NCBI RefSeq assembly: GCF_039542345.1
Contig: NZ_BAABHY010000005.1
Location: forward strand, 284,280 to 348,279
Direction: 5' to 3'
Source: Orbus sasakiae
GTDB taxonomy: Bacteria > Pseudomonadota > Gammaproteobacteria > Enterobacterales > Orbaceae
Length of the DNA stretch: 64,000 nt
Under the pieces are notes generated by a model that was given only the letters and a program-made list of their open reading frames with translations, was not told where the DNA came from and did no database searches. The position numbers and the translations under genes are program-made. Below, piece by piece: positions 44,615 to 54,669 of the stretch. Each line of letters begins with the position of its first letter. Position 1 is the first letter of the stretch.

Positions 44615-45076
44615 TTATTCAATCACAAATAATGGTTGATCAAATTCAACCGGCTGTCCGTTTTCAACTAAAATCGCTTTAATTACACCCGCTTTCTCTG
44701 ATTCGATTTGATTCATCATTTTCATTGCTTCAACGATGCAAAGTACATCACCCACATTGACGGTTTGACCAACATCAACAAACGCTTTTGAGTCTGGGCT
44801 TGGTGTGCGGTAGAAAGTACCGACCATTGGTGATTTAATTGTTTGGCCTGTCATTGCACATTGTTCATTGCTACTTGGTGCAATCGCTTGAGCAGGTTCT
44901 GCTGTGTTAACATAGGTTGGAGCGGGTTGTGCTAAATGAATATTTTGAACTGGGTAAGCGGCAGGCGCGACTGCACGGCTAATTCTTACTGACTCTTCAC
45001 CTTCTGAAATTTCGAGTTCAGAAATGCCAGACTCTTCAACTAATTCAATTAATTTTTTGATTTTACGTATATCCAT
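44615..45076 (-). CDS. accB: Acetyl-CoA carboxylase, biotin carboxyl carrier protein
   Basis: A 153-residue carrier. An N-terminal helical region (MDIRKIKKLIELVEESGISELEI) is joined by an Ala/Pro-rich linker (about 35-72) to the biotinyl domain, with the biotinylated Lys119 in VEAMKMMNQIE. I choose ATG 45076 (MDIRKIKK, as in E. coli) over an in-frame start three codons earlier. It is the first gene of the accBC operon. Confidence 0.95.
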   Translation of the reverse strand: MDIRKIKKLIELVEESGISELEISEGEESVRISRAVAPAAYPVQNIHLAQPAPTYVNTAEPAQAIAPSSNEQCAMTGQTIKSPMVGTFYRTPSPDSKAFVDVGQTVNVGDVLCIVEAMKMMNQIESEKAGVIKAILVENGQPVEFDQPLFVIE

Positions 45077-45504
45077 GAATAACACCGTATTATTTGTTCA
45101 TAAAATAAGATAATAAGTGAGTAAAAACTTATCATCGTTTGTCATAATTTTATCTGCTAAATTACGCCATATAGCTTAATTTTACCGAAGTTTGTTGATA
45201 ATTTTATTCTTTTTGCGGCAAATATATTAACGGGCAAGCATACACTGTTAAAATTGATTTGTCATTATATATCTCTAATTTAGACGCTTTTTTCAGCAAA
45301 AAGTTGCAAATAAATAATGTAATTATTGAGAATTGTTATGATTTCCAACTATGCGTAATTATATAATTGCGATACAATAACGCGACTTTATAGATGTGCT
45401 AATTTATAATTGCGTAAAATAGAGCGCTACACATATTATTATCTAAACAAAGTGGCGCTAATTGAAATAACGTTTATATCATCAATTTAGGAAGAGCTTT
45501 TATT
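45077..45504. promoter_or_regulatory. Divergent gap accB/mreB with repeated palindromic motif
   Basis: No gene is visible. TAATTATATAATTGCG (45356-45371) and TAATTTATAATTGCG (45400-45414) form a direct repeat about 44 bases apart, and the first is nearly palindromic (CGTAATTATATAATTGCG). Both lie 90-150 bases before mreB and could be promoter or regulator sites. The mreB ribosome site is AGGAAGAG at 45489-45496. Confidence 0.4.
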
Positions 45505-46548
45505 ATGTTCAAAAAAATCCGCGGCATTTTTTCTAACGATCTCTCTATCGATTTAGGTACTGCTAATACCCTTATTTATGTGAAAGGCCAGGGGATTGTT
45601 CTTAATGAACCCTCAGTAGTCGCCATTCGTCAAGATCGTAGCGGCACACCAAAAAGTGTTGCAGCGGTTGGCCATGCAGCTAAACAAATGCTAGGAAGAA
45701 CACCCGGTAATATTGCAGCAATTAGACCCATGAAAGATGGTGTTATTGCTGACTTTTCTGTAACAGAAAAAATGCTACAGTATTTTATTCGACAAGTGCA
45801 TAGCCACAGCTTTTTAAGACCAAGTCCACGTGTCTTGGTTTGTGTGCCTGTCGGTGCAACGCAAGTTGAACGTCGAGCAATTCGTGAGTCAGCTTTAGGT
45901 GCAGGTGCACGAGAAGTTTATTTAATTGAAGAGCCAATGGCTGCGGCAATCGGTGCTGATTTGCCCGTATCTGAACCAACCGGTTCAATGGTCGTCGATA
46001 TTGGTGGTGGTACGACAGAAGTGGCTGTGATTTCGTTAAATGGTGTCGTGTATTCTGCTTCTGCTCGTATTGGTGGTGACCGTTTTGATGAAGCGATTAT
46101 CAATTATGTGAGACGTAATTATGGAGCTTTAATTGGTGAAGCCACTGCAGAAAGAATTAAACACACGATTGGTAGTGCATACCCAGGTGATGAAGTTCTT
46201 GAAATCGAAGTGCGTGGCCGTAACTTAGCCGAAGGGGTGCCACGTAGCTTTACGTTAAATTCAAATGAAATTTTAGAAGCCCTACAAGAACCATTAAGTG
46301 GTATTGTCAGTGCTGTAAAAGTTGCCTTAGAACAATGTCCACCAGAACTTGCATCTGATATTTCTGAGCATGGTATGGTATTAACGGGTGGTGGTGCTTT
46401 GCTACGTAATATTGATAAATTATTAGCGGCAGAAACCGGGATTCATGTGGTGGTTGCCGAAGATCCTCTGACTTGTGTGGCAAGAGGTGGTGGTAAAGCC
46501 CTTGATATGGTTGATATGCACGGTGGCGATCTATTTAGTGAAGACTAG
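45505..46548 (+). CDS. mreB: Rod-shape-determining actin homologue MreB
   Basis: A 347-residue actin-like ATPase that organises the elongasome along the lateral wall. Phosphate-1 LSIDLGTANTLIYVKGQGIVLNEPS (split), phosphate-2 VVDIGGGTTEVAVISL and the adenosine motif LTGGGALLRNID are intact. Same length as E. coli MreB. First gene of mreBCD-rng-tldD. Confidence 0.97.
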   Translation: MFKKIRGIFSNDLSIDLGTANTLIYVKGQGIVLNEPSVVAIRQDRSGTPKSVAAVGHAAKQMLGRTPGNIAAIRPMKDGVIADFSVTEKMLQYFIRQVHSHSFLRPSPRVLVCVPVGATQVERRAIRESALGAGAREVYLIEEPMAAAIGADLPVSEPTGSMVVDIGGGTTEVAVISLNGVVYSASARIGGDRFDEAIINYVRRNYGALIGEATAERIKHTIGSAYPGDEVLEIEVRGRNLAEGVPRSFTLNSNEILEALQEPLSGIVSAVKVALEQCPPELASDISEHGMVLTGGGALLRNIDKLLAAETGIHVVVAEDPLTCVARGGGKALDMVDMHGGDLFSED

Positions 46549-46605
46549 TCGCTGTTCATTTTTTGAAGCCATTTTTTATTGTTACAATAAACGGTGGTTT
46601 TTGGT

Positions 46606-47472
46606 ATGAAACAACTCTTTACGAAAGGCACACCACTCGCCCTACAACTTTTTATTGCATTAGTTCTGGCAGTAGTGTTGATGGTTTCTGATGTTAATTA
46701 TCGCGCATTTGCGGTTGCTCGATATTATTTAGATACCATCGTTTCACCTTTATATTACATTTCTAATTCACCACGCGCGACATTCGATTCGTTAAGTGAT
46801 ATGTCAAAAACGCGCCAAGCATTGTTAGATGAAAATGCGCAGCTTAAAACTGACTTACAGAATCAGCAAAGCGAACTTTTGCAGTTGGCTTATTTGAAGA
46901 AAGAAAACAATAAGCTGCGTGAATTACTGGGCTCTCCTTTACAGCACGATGAGTATAAAAAAGTCGCGCAAGTCTTGTTGGCTGATACCGATCCTTATGT
47001 TTACCAAATCGTATTAAACAAAGGTGAAAAAGAAGGCGTTTTTGTTGGTCAACCGGTGGTCGATGAAAAAGGCATTGTGGGGCAAATTTATAAAACGGCT
47101 TACAATACTAGCCGAGCAATTTTAATTTGTGACTATCAGCATGCCATTCCTGTACAAGTACTGCGCAATGATATGTCAATGGTCGCAGTTGGGAATGGGT
47201 GTAATAATGACTTATTGCTTGATTTTTTACCCAACAATGTTGATATACAAGTGGGGGATGTTTTAGTCACCTCAGGCCTTGATGAACGTTTTCCTGAAGG
47301 TTATCCAGTTGCCGTTGTGAGTTCGGTTAAACTTGATATTCATGACTCAACTCCCGTTATTTCAGCGACACCCACTGCGGATTTAAAACGTTTGCGTTAT
47401 CTTTTATTACTCTGGAATGAAAGTAATAAACCTAATGTGACGACAACGCAAGAGGCACCAAGTAATGAATAA
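46606..47472 (+). CDS. mreC: Cell-shape protein MreC
   Basis: A 288-residue bitopic inner-membrane scaffold linking MreB to wall synthases. One N-terminal membrane helix (about 10-32), a periplasmic coiled coil (about 65-110) and a double beta-barrel domain (GKGEKEGVFVGQPVVDEKGIVGQI-like, VGDVLVTSGLDERFPEGYPVAVVSSV) are visible. ATG 46606 (MKQLFTKGTPL) matches E. coli MKPIFSRGPSL; a GTG four codons earlier is less likely. It lacks the long proline-rich tail of E. coli MreC (367). Its end overlaps mreD. Confidence 0.93.
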   Translation: MKQLFTKGTPLALQLFIALVLAVVLMVSDVNYRAFAVARYYLDTIVSPLYYISNSPRATFDSLSDMSKTRQALLDENAQLKTDLQNQQSELLQLAYLKKENNKLRELLGSPLQHDEYKKVAQVLLADTDPYVYQIVLNKGEKEGVFVGQPVVDEKGIVGQIYKTAYNTSRAILICDYQHAIPVQVLRNDMSMVAVGNGCNNDLLLDFLPNNVDIQVGDVLVTSGLDERFPEGYPVAVVSSVKLDIHDSTPVISATPTADLKRLRYLLLLWNESNKPNVTTTQEAPSNE

Positions 47473-47953
47473 ATTTGCCAATAACTATTCAATGATCTGG
47501 ATAACACTATTTATTGGTTTGTTACTGCAAATTTTGCCTTGGACATCATCATTTTACATGTTTAAACCGCATTGGTTAATGTTAATCATGATTTACTGGG
47601 TATTAGCATTACCGCATCGAGTTGGAATTTGGACGGCTTTCCTCGTTGGGATTATTTTAGATCTGTTTTCTGGTACGATATTGGGTGTACATGCGTTTAT
47701 TTTTTCAGTTATTGCATATTTAGTGGTCTTTCGTTTTCAATTGATTCGAAATTTAGCCTTATGGCAGCAATCATTCATCATCTTTGGTTTATCATTAACC
47801 TATGATTTATTGCTATTTATATTTGAAATCATGATATATCAAATGATTACGTTATCACCGATGGTTTTCTTATCCGCTTTTATTGATGGCGTTTTGTGGA
47901 CGTGGGTGTTTTTGTTATTGAGGCAAATTAGACGAGCATTTGCAATAGATTAA
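47465..47953 (+). CDS. mreD: Rod-shape-determining membrane protein MreD
   Basis: A 162-residue inner-membrane protein with about five helices, equal in length to E. coli MreD (162). MFKPHWLMLIMIYWVLALPHRVGIWTAF and GIILDLFSGTILGVHAF are the family signature. Its ATG overlaps the mreC stop (ATGAATAA), implying coupling. Confidence 0.93.
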   Translation: MNKFANNYSMIWITLFIGLLLQILPWTSSFYMFKPHWLMLIMIYWVLALPHRVGIWTAFLVGIILDLFSGTILGVHAFIFSVIAYLVVFRFQLIRNLALWQQSFIIFGLSLTYDLLLFIFEIMIYQMITLSPMVFLSAFIDGVLWTWVFLLLRQIRRAFAID

Positions 47954-47964
47954 ATGAGGATATT

Positions 47965-49440
47965 ATGTCTGTTGAATTATTAATGAATGTGACCCCATCA
48001 GAAACTCGGGTTGCTTATATTGAAGAAGGTATTTTACAAGAAATCCATGTTGACCGAGAGTCAAAACGCGGCATCGTCGGTAATATTTATAAAGGTAAAA
48101 TCATTCGAATTCTACCCGGTATGCAAGCTGCATTTGTCGATATTGGGCTCGAAAAAGCCGCTTTTTTACACGCATCGGATATTATGCCTCATACCGAATG
48201 TGTGTCTGATTCAGAACAAGAACAGTTTCAGGTCAAAGATATTTCTGAGTTAGTGCGCCAAGGTCAAGATTTGATGGTGCAGGTTGTTAAAGATCCGATG
48301 GGGACAAAAGGGGCAAGGTTAACCACGGATATTACCTTACCCTCTCGTTATTTGGTCTTTATGCCAGGCCCAAGCTCTGCTCATGTTGCAACGTCACAAC
48401 GCATCGAAAGTGAAGAAGAGCGTGAGCGCTTAAAAAGTATTGTTGAGAAATATATCACGGATGCTGGTGGCTTCATCGTTCGAACGGCTGCCGAAGGGGC
48501 GCATCAACATGAACTTGAACAAGATGTGGCTTTTTTAAGCCGATTATGGGGCAAGATTCAAGAGCGCATGTCTCGACCGGTTAGTAAGAACTTACTTTAT
48601 GGTGAGCTTGAGCTATCGCAACGCATTTTACGTGACTTTGTTGGCGATCCGATCGAAAGAATTTTGGTTGACTCTAAATTAACGTTTGATTTGTTAACCG
48701 AATTTACCCATGAATTCATGCCTGAAGTGACGAATAAATTAGTGCACTATAAAGGCAATATTCCAATTTTTGATTTATACGATATTGAAAATGAAATTCA
48801 ACGTGCGCTAGATCGTAAAGTTAAACTAAAATCTGGTGGCTATTTAATTATTGATCAAACCGAAGCAATGACGACCATCGATATCAATACGGGGGCGTTT
48901 GTTGGTCACCGTAATTTGGAAGAGACCATTTTTAATACCAATATAGAAGCGACTATTGCGATTGCAAGGCAACTTCGTTTACGTAATTTAGGTGGAATTG
49001 TCATTATTGACTTTATCGATATGCAAGAAGAGATCCACCGCGAGCGTGTTTTACAGTCATTGCAAGAATCATTAAATAAAGATCGTGCAAAAACAACGAT
49101 TAATAACTTTTCGTCACTAGGTTTAGTTGAGATGACACGCAAACGGACACGAGAAAGCATCGAACATATTTTATGTGAAGAGTGCCCGTCATGTCGTGGG
49201 CGTGGTATGGTGAAATCTGTCGAGACGGTTTGCAATGAAATATTACGCGAAATCGTACGAGTCCATAAAGCGCATCGCAGTGAATACTTCTTGGTCTATG
49301 CATCAACAGCCGTTGCTAATGCACTAACCGCTGATGAATCACATGCTTTAGCTGAAGTTGAATTGTTTGTTGGTAAACGGGTAGAGGTAAAAGTCGAACC
49401 TTTATACATTCAAGAACAGTACGACGTGGTATTAATGTAA
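47965..49440 (+). CDS. rng: Ribonuclease G
   Basis: A 491-residue endoribonuclease maturing the 16S rRNA 5' end and decaying some mRNAs. An interrupted S1 RNA-binding domain (GNIYKGKIIRILPGMQAAFVDIGLEKAAFLH in parts, about 38-130) leads to the RNase E/G core with DQTEAMTTIDINTGAFVG (DNase I-like catalytic Asp) and the zinc-link CPSCRGRG. GAGGATATT precedes the ATG. It follows mreD by only 11 nt; maf (yhdE), found between them in E. coli, is absent. Confidence 0.95.
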   Translation: MSVELLMNVTPSETRVAYIEEGILQEIHVDRESKRGIVGNIYKGKIIRILPGMQAAFVDIGLEKAAFLHASDIMPHTECVSDSEQEQFQVKDISELVRQGQDLMVQVVKDPMGTKGARLTTDITLPSRYLVFMPGPSSAHVATSQRIESEEERERLKSIVEKYITDAGGFIVRTAAEGAHQHELEQDVAFLSRLWGKIQERMSRPVSKNLLYGELELSQRILRDFVGDPIERILVDSKLTFDLLTEFTHEFMPEVTNKLVHYKGNIPIFDLYDIENEIQRALDRKVKLKSGGYLIIDQTEAMTTIDINTGAFVGHRNLEETIFNTNIEATIAIARQLRLRNLGGIVIIDFIDMQEEIHRERVLQSLQESLNKDRAKTTINNFSSLGLVEMTRKRTRESIEHILCEECPSCRGRGMVKSVETVCNEILREIVRVHKAHRSEYFLVYASTAVANALTADESHALAEVELFVGKRVEVKVEPLYIQEQYDVVLM

Positions 49441-49490
49441 TATCCGCCTTTTAATTAAGTGATTATTTTTTAATAGCTTTTAAGGAATTT

Positions 49491-50948
49491 ATGTTGTTAA
49501 CTGAAGTTAGTGAGCGTCTACTTACTGCCAATAATTTAAAACAAAACGATCTGACCTATTTACTTGATGTGTTATCCGCTAGACGCATTGATTATGGCGA
49601 TCTTTATTTTTCCTCTGGTTATTATGAGAGTTGGTCATTAGAAGACAAAATTATTAAAAATGCCTCTTTTCATCGTGATCAGGGCGTCGGTGTACGAGCA
49701 ATAAGTGGTGAAAAAACCGGTTTTGCTTATACCGATCAAATATTGCTCGCTAAGTTAGAACAAAGTGCTATTGCGGCACAAAGTATTGTGCATGAAAAGT
49801 CAGCATTAGTTGTGACACCATTTAAATCTGGGCAATCGATCCCCATTTATACCAGCATCAACCCGATTAACAGTATTGCACAAGAAGCAAAAATTGAATT
49901 ATTACATCGCATCGATAATTTAGCACGTTCACTCGATAAACGCGTTATTGATGTGACGGCAACCCTCTCTGGTAGTTATGAAGATATTCTGGTTGCCGCG
50001 ACAGATGGGACATTCGCTGCCGATATTCGACCGCTTGTGCGTTTGTCGGTATCGGTGTTGGTTGAAGATAATGGTATAAGAGAACGCGGTAGCTGCGGTG
50101 GTGGTGGGCGTTTTAGCTATGACTATTTTACCCAGCTAAACTCGACAACGATGCTATCACATGCTGAGGCTTATACTCATGAAGCAGTCAGACTTGCATT
50201 AGTGGCTTTGTCAGCATCTGATGCGCCTGCAGGCGCGATGCCAGTGGTGTTGGGGGCTGGATGGCCTGCGGTATTATTACATGAAGCGGTAGGTCATGGT
50301 TTAGAAGGTGATTTTAACCGTAAAAAATCATCACTATTTTCAGGCAAAATTGGTGAGCAAGTAACATCGCCGCTATGTACAATTGTGGATGACGCAACGT
50401 TAAAAGATCGTCGAGGCTCACTCACGATTGATGACGAAGGTGTGGCTGGGCAGCGTACGGTACTCATTGAAAATGGTATTTTGAAAGGCTATATGTTCGA
50501 TAAATTAAATGCCAAACTAATGGGAACAGAGTCAACGGGTAATGGGCGGCGTGAGAGTTACGCATGTTTACCAATGCCACGTATGACAAATACCTATATG
50601 TTAGCGGGGCACTCGACGTTTGATGACATAATTAGTAGCGTTGATTATGGCCTATATGCACCGGGTTTTGCGGGCGGGCAGGTGGATATCACTTCAGGCA
50701 AGTTTGTGTTCTCTACTTCGGAAGCCTATTTAATTGAAAAAGGGAAAATAACTAAACCTGTTAAAGGCGCTACGTTGATCGGATCCGGTATCGAAACGAT
50801 GCAAAATATTTCGATGGTGGGTGATGACATGGCTCTGGATATTGGGATTGGTGTATGTGGTAAAGCAGGACAAAGCGTGCCCGTTGGCGTCGGTCAGCCA
50901 ACATTAAAGGTGGATAATTTGACGGTTGGTGGTACTATTAGTAGTTAA
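49491..50948 (+). CDS. tldD: Metalloprotease TldD
   Basis: A 485-residue subunit of the TldD-TldE protease that degrades unfolded peptides and processes leader peptides such as microcin B17. The zinc motif HEAVGHGLEGD (HExxxH) supplies the metal site, and RGSCGGGGRFSYD-like and SFDGGFAGGQVDITSGKFVF-type segments (here YAPGFAGGQVDITSGKFVFSTSEAYLI) are conserved. AAGGA precedes the ATG. It lies directly after rng; the very large yhdP found here in E. coli is missing. Its partner tldE is not in this window. Confidence 0.94.
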   Translation: MLLTEVSERLLTANNLKQNDLTYLLDVLSARRIDYGDLYFSSGYYESWSLEDKIIKNASFHRDQGVGVRAISGEKTGFAYTDQILLAKLEQSAIAAQSIVHEKSALVVTPFKSGQSIPIYTSINPINSIAQEAKIELLHRIDNLARSLDKRVIDVTATLSGSYEDILVAATDGTFAADIRPLVRLSVSVLVEDNGIRERGSCGGGGRFSYDYFTQLNSTTMLSHAEAYTHEAVRLALVALSASDAPAGAMPVVLGAGWPAVLLHEAVGHGLEGDFNRKKSSLFSGKIGEQVTSPLCTIVDDATLKDRRGSLTIDDEGVAGQRTVLIENGILKGYMFDKLNAKLMGTESTGNGRRESYACLPMPRMTNTYMLAGHSTFDDIISSVDYGLYAPGFAGGQVDITSGKFVFSTSEAYLIEKGKITKPVKGATLIGSGIETMQNISMVGDDMALDIGIGVCGKAGQSVPVGVGQPTLKVDNLTVGGTISS

Positions 50949-50977
50949 CAATTTTGCATTGGTGAGACAAAGAATAC

Positions 50978-51680
50978 ATGGAAACAATTATTACGCTCTA
51001 TCACGCTTTTCTTGAAATGAATATTACAACACTTTCTGATCCTAAAGTATTATGGACGCTTTATGGGATGCTATTTGTCATTTTGTTATTAGAAAATGGC
51101 GTGTTGCCTGCTGCATTTTTACCCGGTGATAGTTTGTTATTTTTAACGGGTGTATTAATTAGTCTCGATGTTTTCCATTTTGGTTTGATTAATGTGGTAT
51201 TAATTGTGGGTGCAGCGTTAGGTACTTGGCTTGGCTATGTTCAAGGCCGTTGGCTTGGTAATACCAAAGTTGTTAAGAATTGGATGGCTCATCTACCCCA
51301 AAAATATCACGACCGTGCGGAATGGCTGTTCCATAAATATGGCTTACAAGCGCTCTTTATTGGTCGATTTATTGCCTTTGTGCGTACGGTGATGCCTATT
51401 ATGGCTGGTTTGTCAGGTTTACAAAGCAAACGCTTTCATATTTATAATTGGGTGAGTGCGACATTGTGGATTTTCTTGATTGTTACTTTAGGCTATTTAT
51501 TTGGTTTATCACCGATTTTTAAAGCTTATGAAAAACAGTTTATGACCTTCTTCATGTTAATTCCGGTATTTTTATTAGTACTTGGCTTGGTGGCGTCAAT
51601 TTGGGTTGTGGTGAAGCGTCAATTGTCTAAAAGAAAAAGCAAAACGCTTGATGTACAAGACAATCACAAAGAAGAAAAAA

Positions 51681-51697
<17 letters not shown>
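50978..51697 (+). CDS. yqjA: DedA-family membrane protein (YqjA-like)
   Basis: A 239-residue inner-membrane protein of the DedA superfamily, closest in my recall to E. coli YqjA (220). The signature ENGVLPAAFLPGDSLLFLTG and FIGRFIAFVRTVMPIMAGLSGL carry the acidic and arginine residues essential in this family. These proteins are linked to proton-motive-force-dependent resistance and membrane-lipid scrambling. The C-terminus has a Lys/Glu-rich tail whose last codons overlap the 3' end of rnpB on the other strand. Confidence 0.9.
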
Positions 51698-52060
<363 letters not shown>

Positions 52061-52067
52061 GGCAGGG

Positions 52068-52096
52068 AGCATACCCCAATAAAAAGCGGTTGTAAA
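52068..52096 (-). promoter_or_regulatory. rnpB promoter
   Basis: On the minus strand TTTACA (52096-52091), a 17-base spacer and TATGCT (52073-52068) lie seven bases before the mature 5' end at 52060, an ideal sigma-70 layout. Confidence 0.8.
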
Positions 52097-52110
52097 TCTT
52101 TTTACTTATT

Positions 52111-52147
52111 TTTCGTTATTTTATTATCATAACCTATCATTATAGTG
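52111..52147 (-). repeat. Shared promoter-like element, rnpB copy
   Basis: Identical at 33 of 37 positions to the copy upstream of glnA (32108-32144). On the minus strand a T-run, ACTATAATGATAGGTTA and the end TAACGAAA lie 51 to 87 bases upstream of the rnpB start. It may be a second rnpB promoter or a regulator site; it also lies just after the dauA-like gene. Confidence 0.55.
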
Positions 52148-52167
52148 AAAAATGCAATTTTCAAACA

Positions 52168-53850
52168 TTATTCGTTTAACTTATCAACGAGTGCTTCATC
52201 TAATGTTGAGTAAAACATGAGTTTACCCGAAATCGGAGCCAGTTTTGCGCGAGCGATTGTTTTTAATGGTTGGAACTGAAGTTCAGCAATCGATAAATCC
52301 ACGTCTGATGGTAAAGCTTCAATATAATGATTTAACGCATTTAAGCCACCAGCATCTAAAATCGGTACAGCATCCCACTGTAGAACAATATGTTTATAGC
52401 CATTGGTACGATGATAGAGCGCTAAAAAGATTTTTTCTGCGGCAGCAAAAAACAGCGGACCACTGATACGTACAACCAGTGTCTGACGGGTACTTTGTGG
52501 TAACTCAACTAACTTTGTCATATGTGATATGCGTCGCATAAATAGCAATGAGGCAAGCACAATACCAAATGTAATCGCTATCACCATATCAAATAAGACC
52601 GTTAGTGACATGCACAGAAGCATAATAATAATATCATCGTTTGGTGCACGTTTTAGGATATAAATAACGCGTTTTATCTCACTCATATTCCAGGCGACAA
52701 TTAACAATATCGCTGCCATGGCGGATAAGGGTAAAAATGACAAAATCGGTGCTAAACTGACTAAGGCTAATAGCACGACTAACGCATGAAAACACGCGGA
52801 TAACGGGGAGGTTGCCCCCGCTTTGACATTTGCGGCAGAACGCGCAATTGCAGCGGTAGCAGAAATACCACCAAAGAAAGGCACGATAATGTTGCCTAAG
52901 CCTTGCCCGATCAATTCGGTGTTTGAGTTATGCTTAGTGTGTGTCATTTCATCGAGGACGACCGCGCACAGCAAGGATTCGATAGCGCATAGCATTGCCA
53001 TGGTGAGCGCTATCGGCATTAACGCACTCAATGTTGCCCAGTCCCAATTAAAATCGGCTAATTGCCAAGGCATCATAAACTCGGGTAATACGGCTGGAAT
53101 ACCATGACCGGTACTGCCATCAGGTAGCTGATAACTAAATCGTGAGCCAATTGTCTCAACGCTAAAACCACATTGCTGTAAGATAAGCATGATGATGATT
53201 CCGATCAGCACTGCCGGTAAATGGCCTGGCAAACGCATGCGAAGTTTAGGCCAGATAATCAGTGTAGTAAGTGTTGCAATACCCACCAGTAAATCTGCAA
53301 TATGTGTTGTCCCTAGGGCCGCAAAAATTGCACTCACTTTACCGGTATAACTTTCGGGCATATGTTCAATCGTTAAACCAAAAAAATCTTTAATTTGCAT
53401 GGTTGCAATGGTAATCGCAATGCCAGACGTAAACCCTAACACAACGGGCAATGGGATATATTCAATCAGTCTACCTAAACGAATTACCCCCATTAATACT
53501 AAAAAAATACCAGATAGTAATGTCGCGACTAATAGACCAGATAATCCATACTGGAGTGAAACCGGGTACAAAATAACAACGAAAGCAGCGGTTGGGCCAG
53601 AAATACTAAATCGTGAGCCGCCAGTTAATGCAATAACCACTCCTGCAATGATCGCAGTATAGAGGCCATGTTGTGGAGCGACACCACTGGCAATTGCCAA
53701 TGCCATTGCTAATGGAATCGCGATGATACCTACCGTAATCCCGGCAATAAGATCTTTAAACAAGCGTGAGTGAGTATACGGCTCGGTAAAGCAAGCTGAT
53801 TTTATGGCACTGCCGATTTGGATGCCACCTGCAAGGTTAGACCATTTCAT
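52168..53850 (-). CDS. dauA: SulP-family anion/C4-dicarboxylate transporter DauA
   Basis: A 560-residue inner-membrane transporter with about 12-14 helices and a C-terminal cytoplasmic STAS domain (about 440-555, VLQWDAVPILDAGGLNAL). It closely resembles E. coli DauA (YchM, 559 residues), an aerobic succinate transporter: DLIAGITVGIIAIPLAMALAIASGVAPQ (split) and SISGPTAAFVVILYPVSLQYGLSG. AGGG lies six bases before ATG 53850; the frame remains open to 53901 but has no good ribosome site there. Substrate assignment rests on similarity. Confidence 0.9.
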   Translation of the reverse strand: MKWSNLAGGIQIGSAIKSACFTEPYTHSRLFKDLIAGITVGIIAIPLAMALAIASGVAPQHGLYTAIIAGVVIALTGGSRFSISGPTAAFVVILYPVSLQYGLSGLLVATLLSGIFLVLMGVIRLGRLIEYIPLPVVLGFTSGIAITIATMQIKDFFGLTIEHMPESYTGKVSAIFAALGTTHIADLLVGIATLTTLIIWPKLRMRLPGHLPAVLIGIIIMLILQQCGFSVETIGSRFSYQLPDGSTGHGIPAVLPEFMMPWQLADFNWDWATLSALMPIALTMAMLCAIESLLCAVVLDEMTHTKHNSNTELIGQGLGNIIVPFFGGISATAAIARSAANVKAGATSPLSACFHALVVLLALVSLAPILSFLPLSAMAAILLIVAWNMSEIKRVIYILKRAPNDDIIIMLLCMSLTVLFDMVIAITFGIVLASLLFMRRISHMTKLVELPQSTRQTLVVRISGPLFFAAAEKIFLALYHRTNGYKHIVLQWDAVPILDAGGLNALNHYIEALPSDVDLSIAELQFQPLKTIARAKLAPISGKLMFYSTLDEALVDKLNE

Positions 53851-54139
53851 TGTTTGCCCTATCTTCTCAATATCATTGCTTATTAGAAATAATGCATTCA
53901 TTAATCTGTCAATTTAATGCGATAAAATTATGCATAATCGATTGAAATTATTAATAAGATACGCCTTTTATATAAAAATAAAAGGGACAATCTAAAAAAT
54001 GACTTAATTAGAATCACCGATAATAATAATTACTCATTTTGTTCACTATTTTGTGATCTAGATCAAAAATGATGACTGAATATTCAATCACAATAACCGT
54101 ATTGGTTTTTATAAACAACGTCCTCATAAGGAGGTCATT
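53851..54139. promoter_or_regulatory. Divergent gap dauA/doxX with near-consensus CRP/FNR site
   Basis: TGTGA-TCTAGA-TCAAA at 54052-54067 differs from the ideal CRP site at one base. The overlapping GTGAT-CTAG-ATCAA also differs at one base from the FNR consensus. It lies about 75-90 bases before the DoxX gene and could control either direction. The DoxX ribosome site is AAGGAGG at 54127-54133. Confidence 0.65.
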
Positions 54140-54589
54140 ATGACAAGTTTACTGCAACTTATTTTTAAGCTATTGCATGCCAGTTGGCTTTATTATTTCG
54201 CTCAAATCTTATTAACGTCATCGATGTGGCGTAGTGGTTTTGATAAATTAATTCACTTTGATACAGCGGTTGCTGAAATGGCTGGTGATGGTTTAAACCC
54301 TGCGATATTTTTTGCTGGTTTAGTCGTATTTGTGCAGCTACTCGGATCATTGCTTGCGATTTTTGGTCGTCGATGGGCTTGGCTTGGTGCTGGTGCGTTG
54401 ACGGTATTTACGATCATGACGATCTTAGTGATCCATCATTTTTGGACTTATACTGGTGCGCAGTATGATGCACATTTTAGTACCTTCTTGGATCATTTAA
54501 CATTAACTGGTGGCTTAATATTAAGTGGTATTGCCTCTGTGTATAAATATCATAGTGAGACGCTGATCGCAGTGCAACACAAAAAATAG
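54140..54589 (+). CDS. DoxX-family membrane protein
   Basis: A 149-residue inner-membrane protein with four hydrophobic helices (about 16-34, 57-75, 82-98, 118-136). It has the DoxX-type start LLTSSMWRSGFDKLIHFD and the segment FTIMTILVIHHFW. DoxX proteins are linked to redox or thiosulfate metabolism in some bacteria, but this group has no settled function. It has an ideal Shine-Dalgarno (AAGGAGG) and a CRP/FNR-like site upstream. GTGGGTC/GACCCAC at 54596-54614 after the gene may be a terminator stem without a T-run. Confidence 0.82.
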   Translation: MTSLLQLIFKLLHASWLYYFAQILLTSSMWRSGFDKLIHFDTAVAEMAGDGLNPAIFFAGLVVFVQLLGSLLAIFGRRWAWLGAGALTVFTIMTILVIHHFWTYTGAQYDAHFSTFLDHLTLTGGLILSGIASVYKYHSETLIAVQHKK

Positions 54590-54669
54590 AAAGTGGTGGG
54601 TCTAAATGACCCACTATTATGTTGATATTCTAAAAAATGGCACGTTATTGGTTGGGATACAATTAATGA

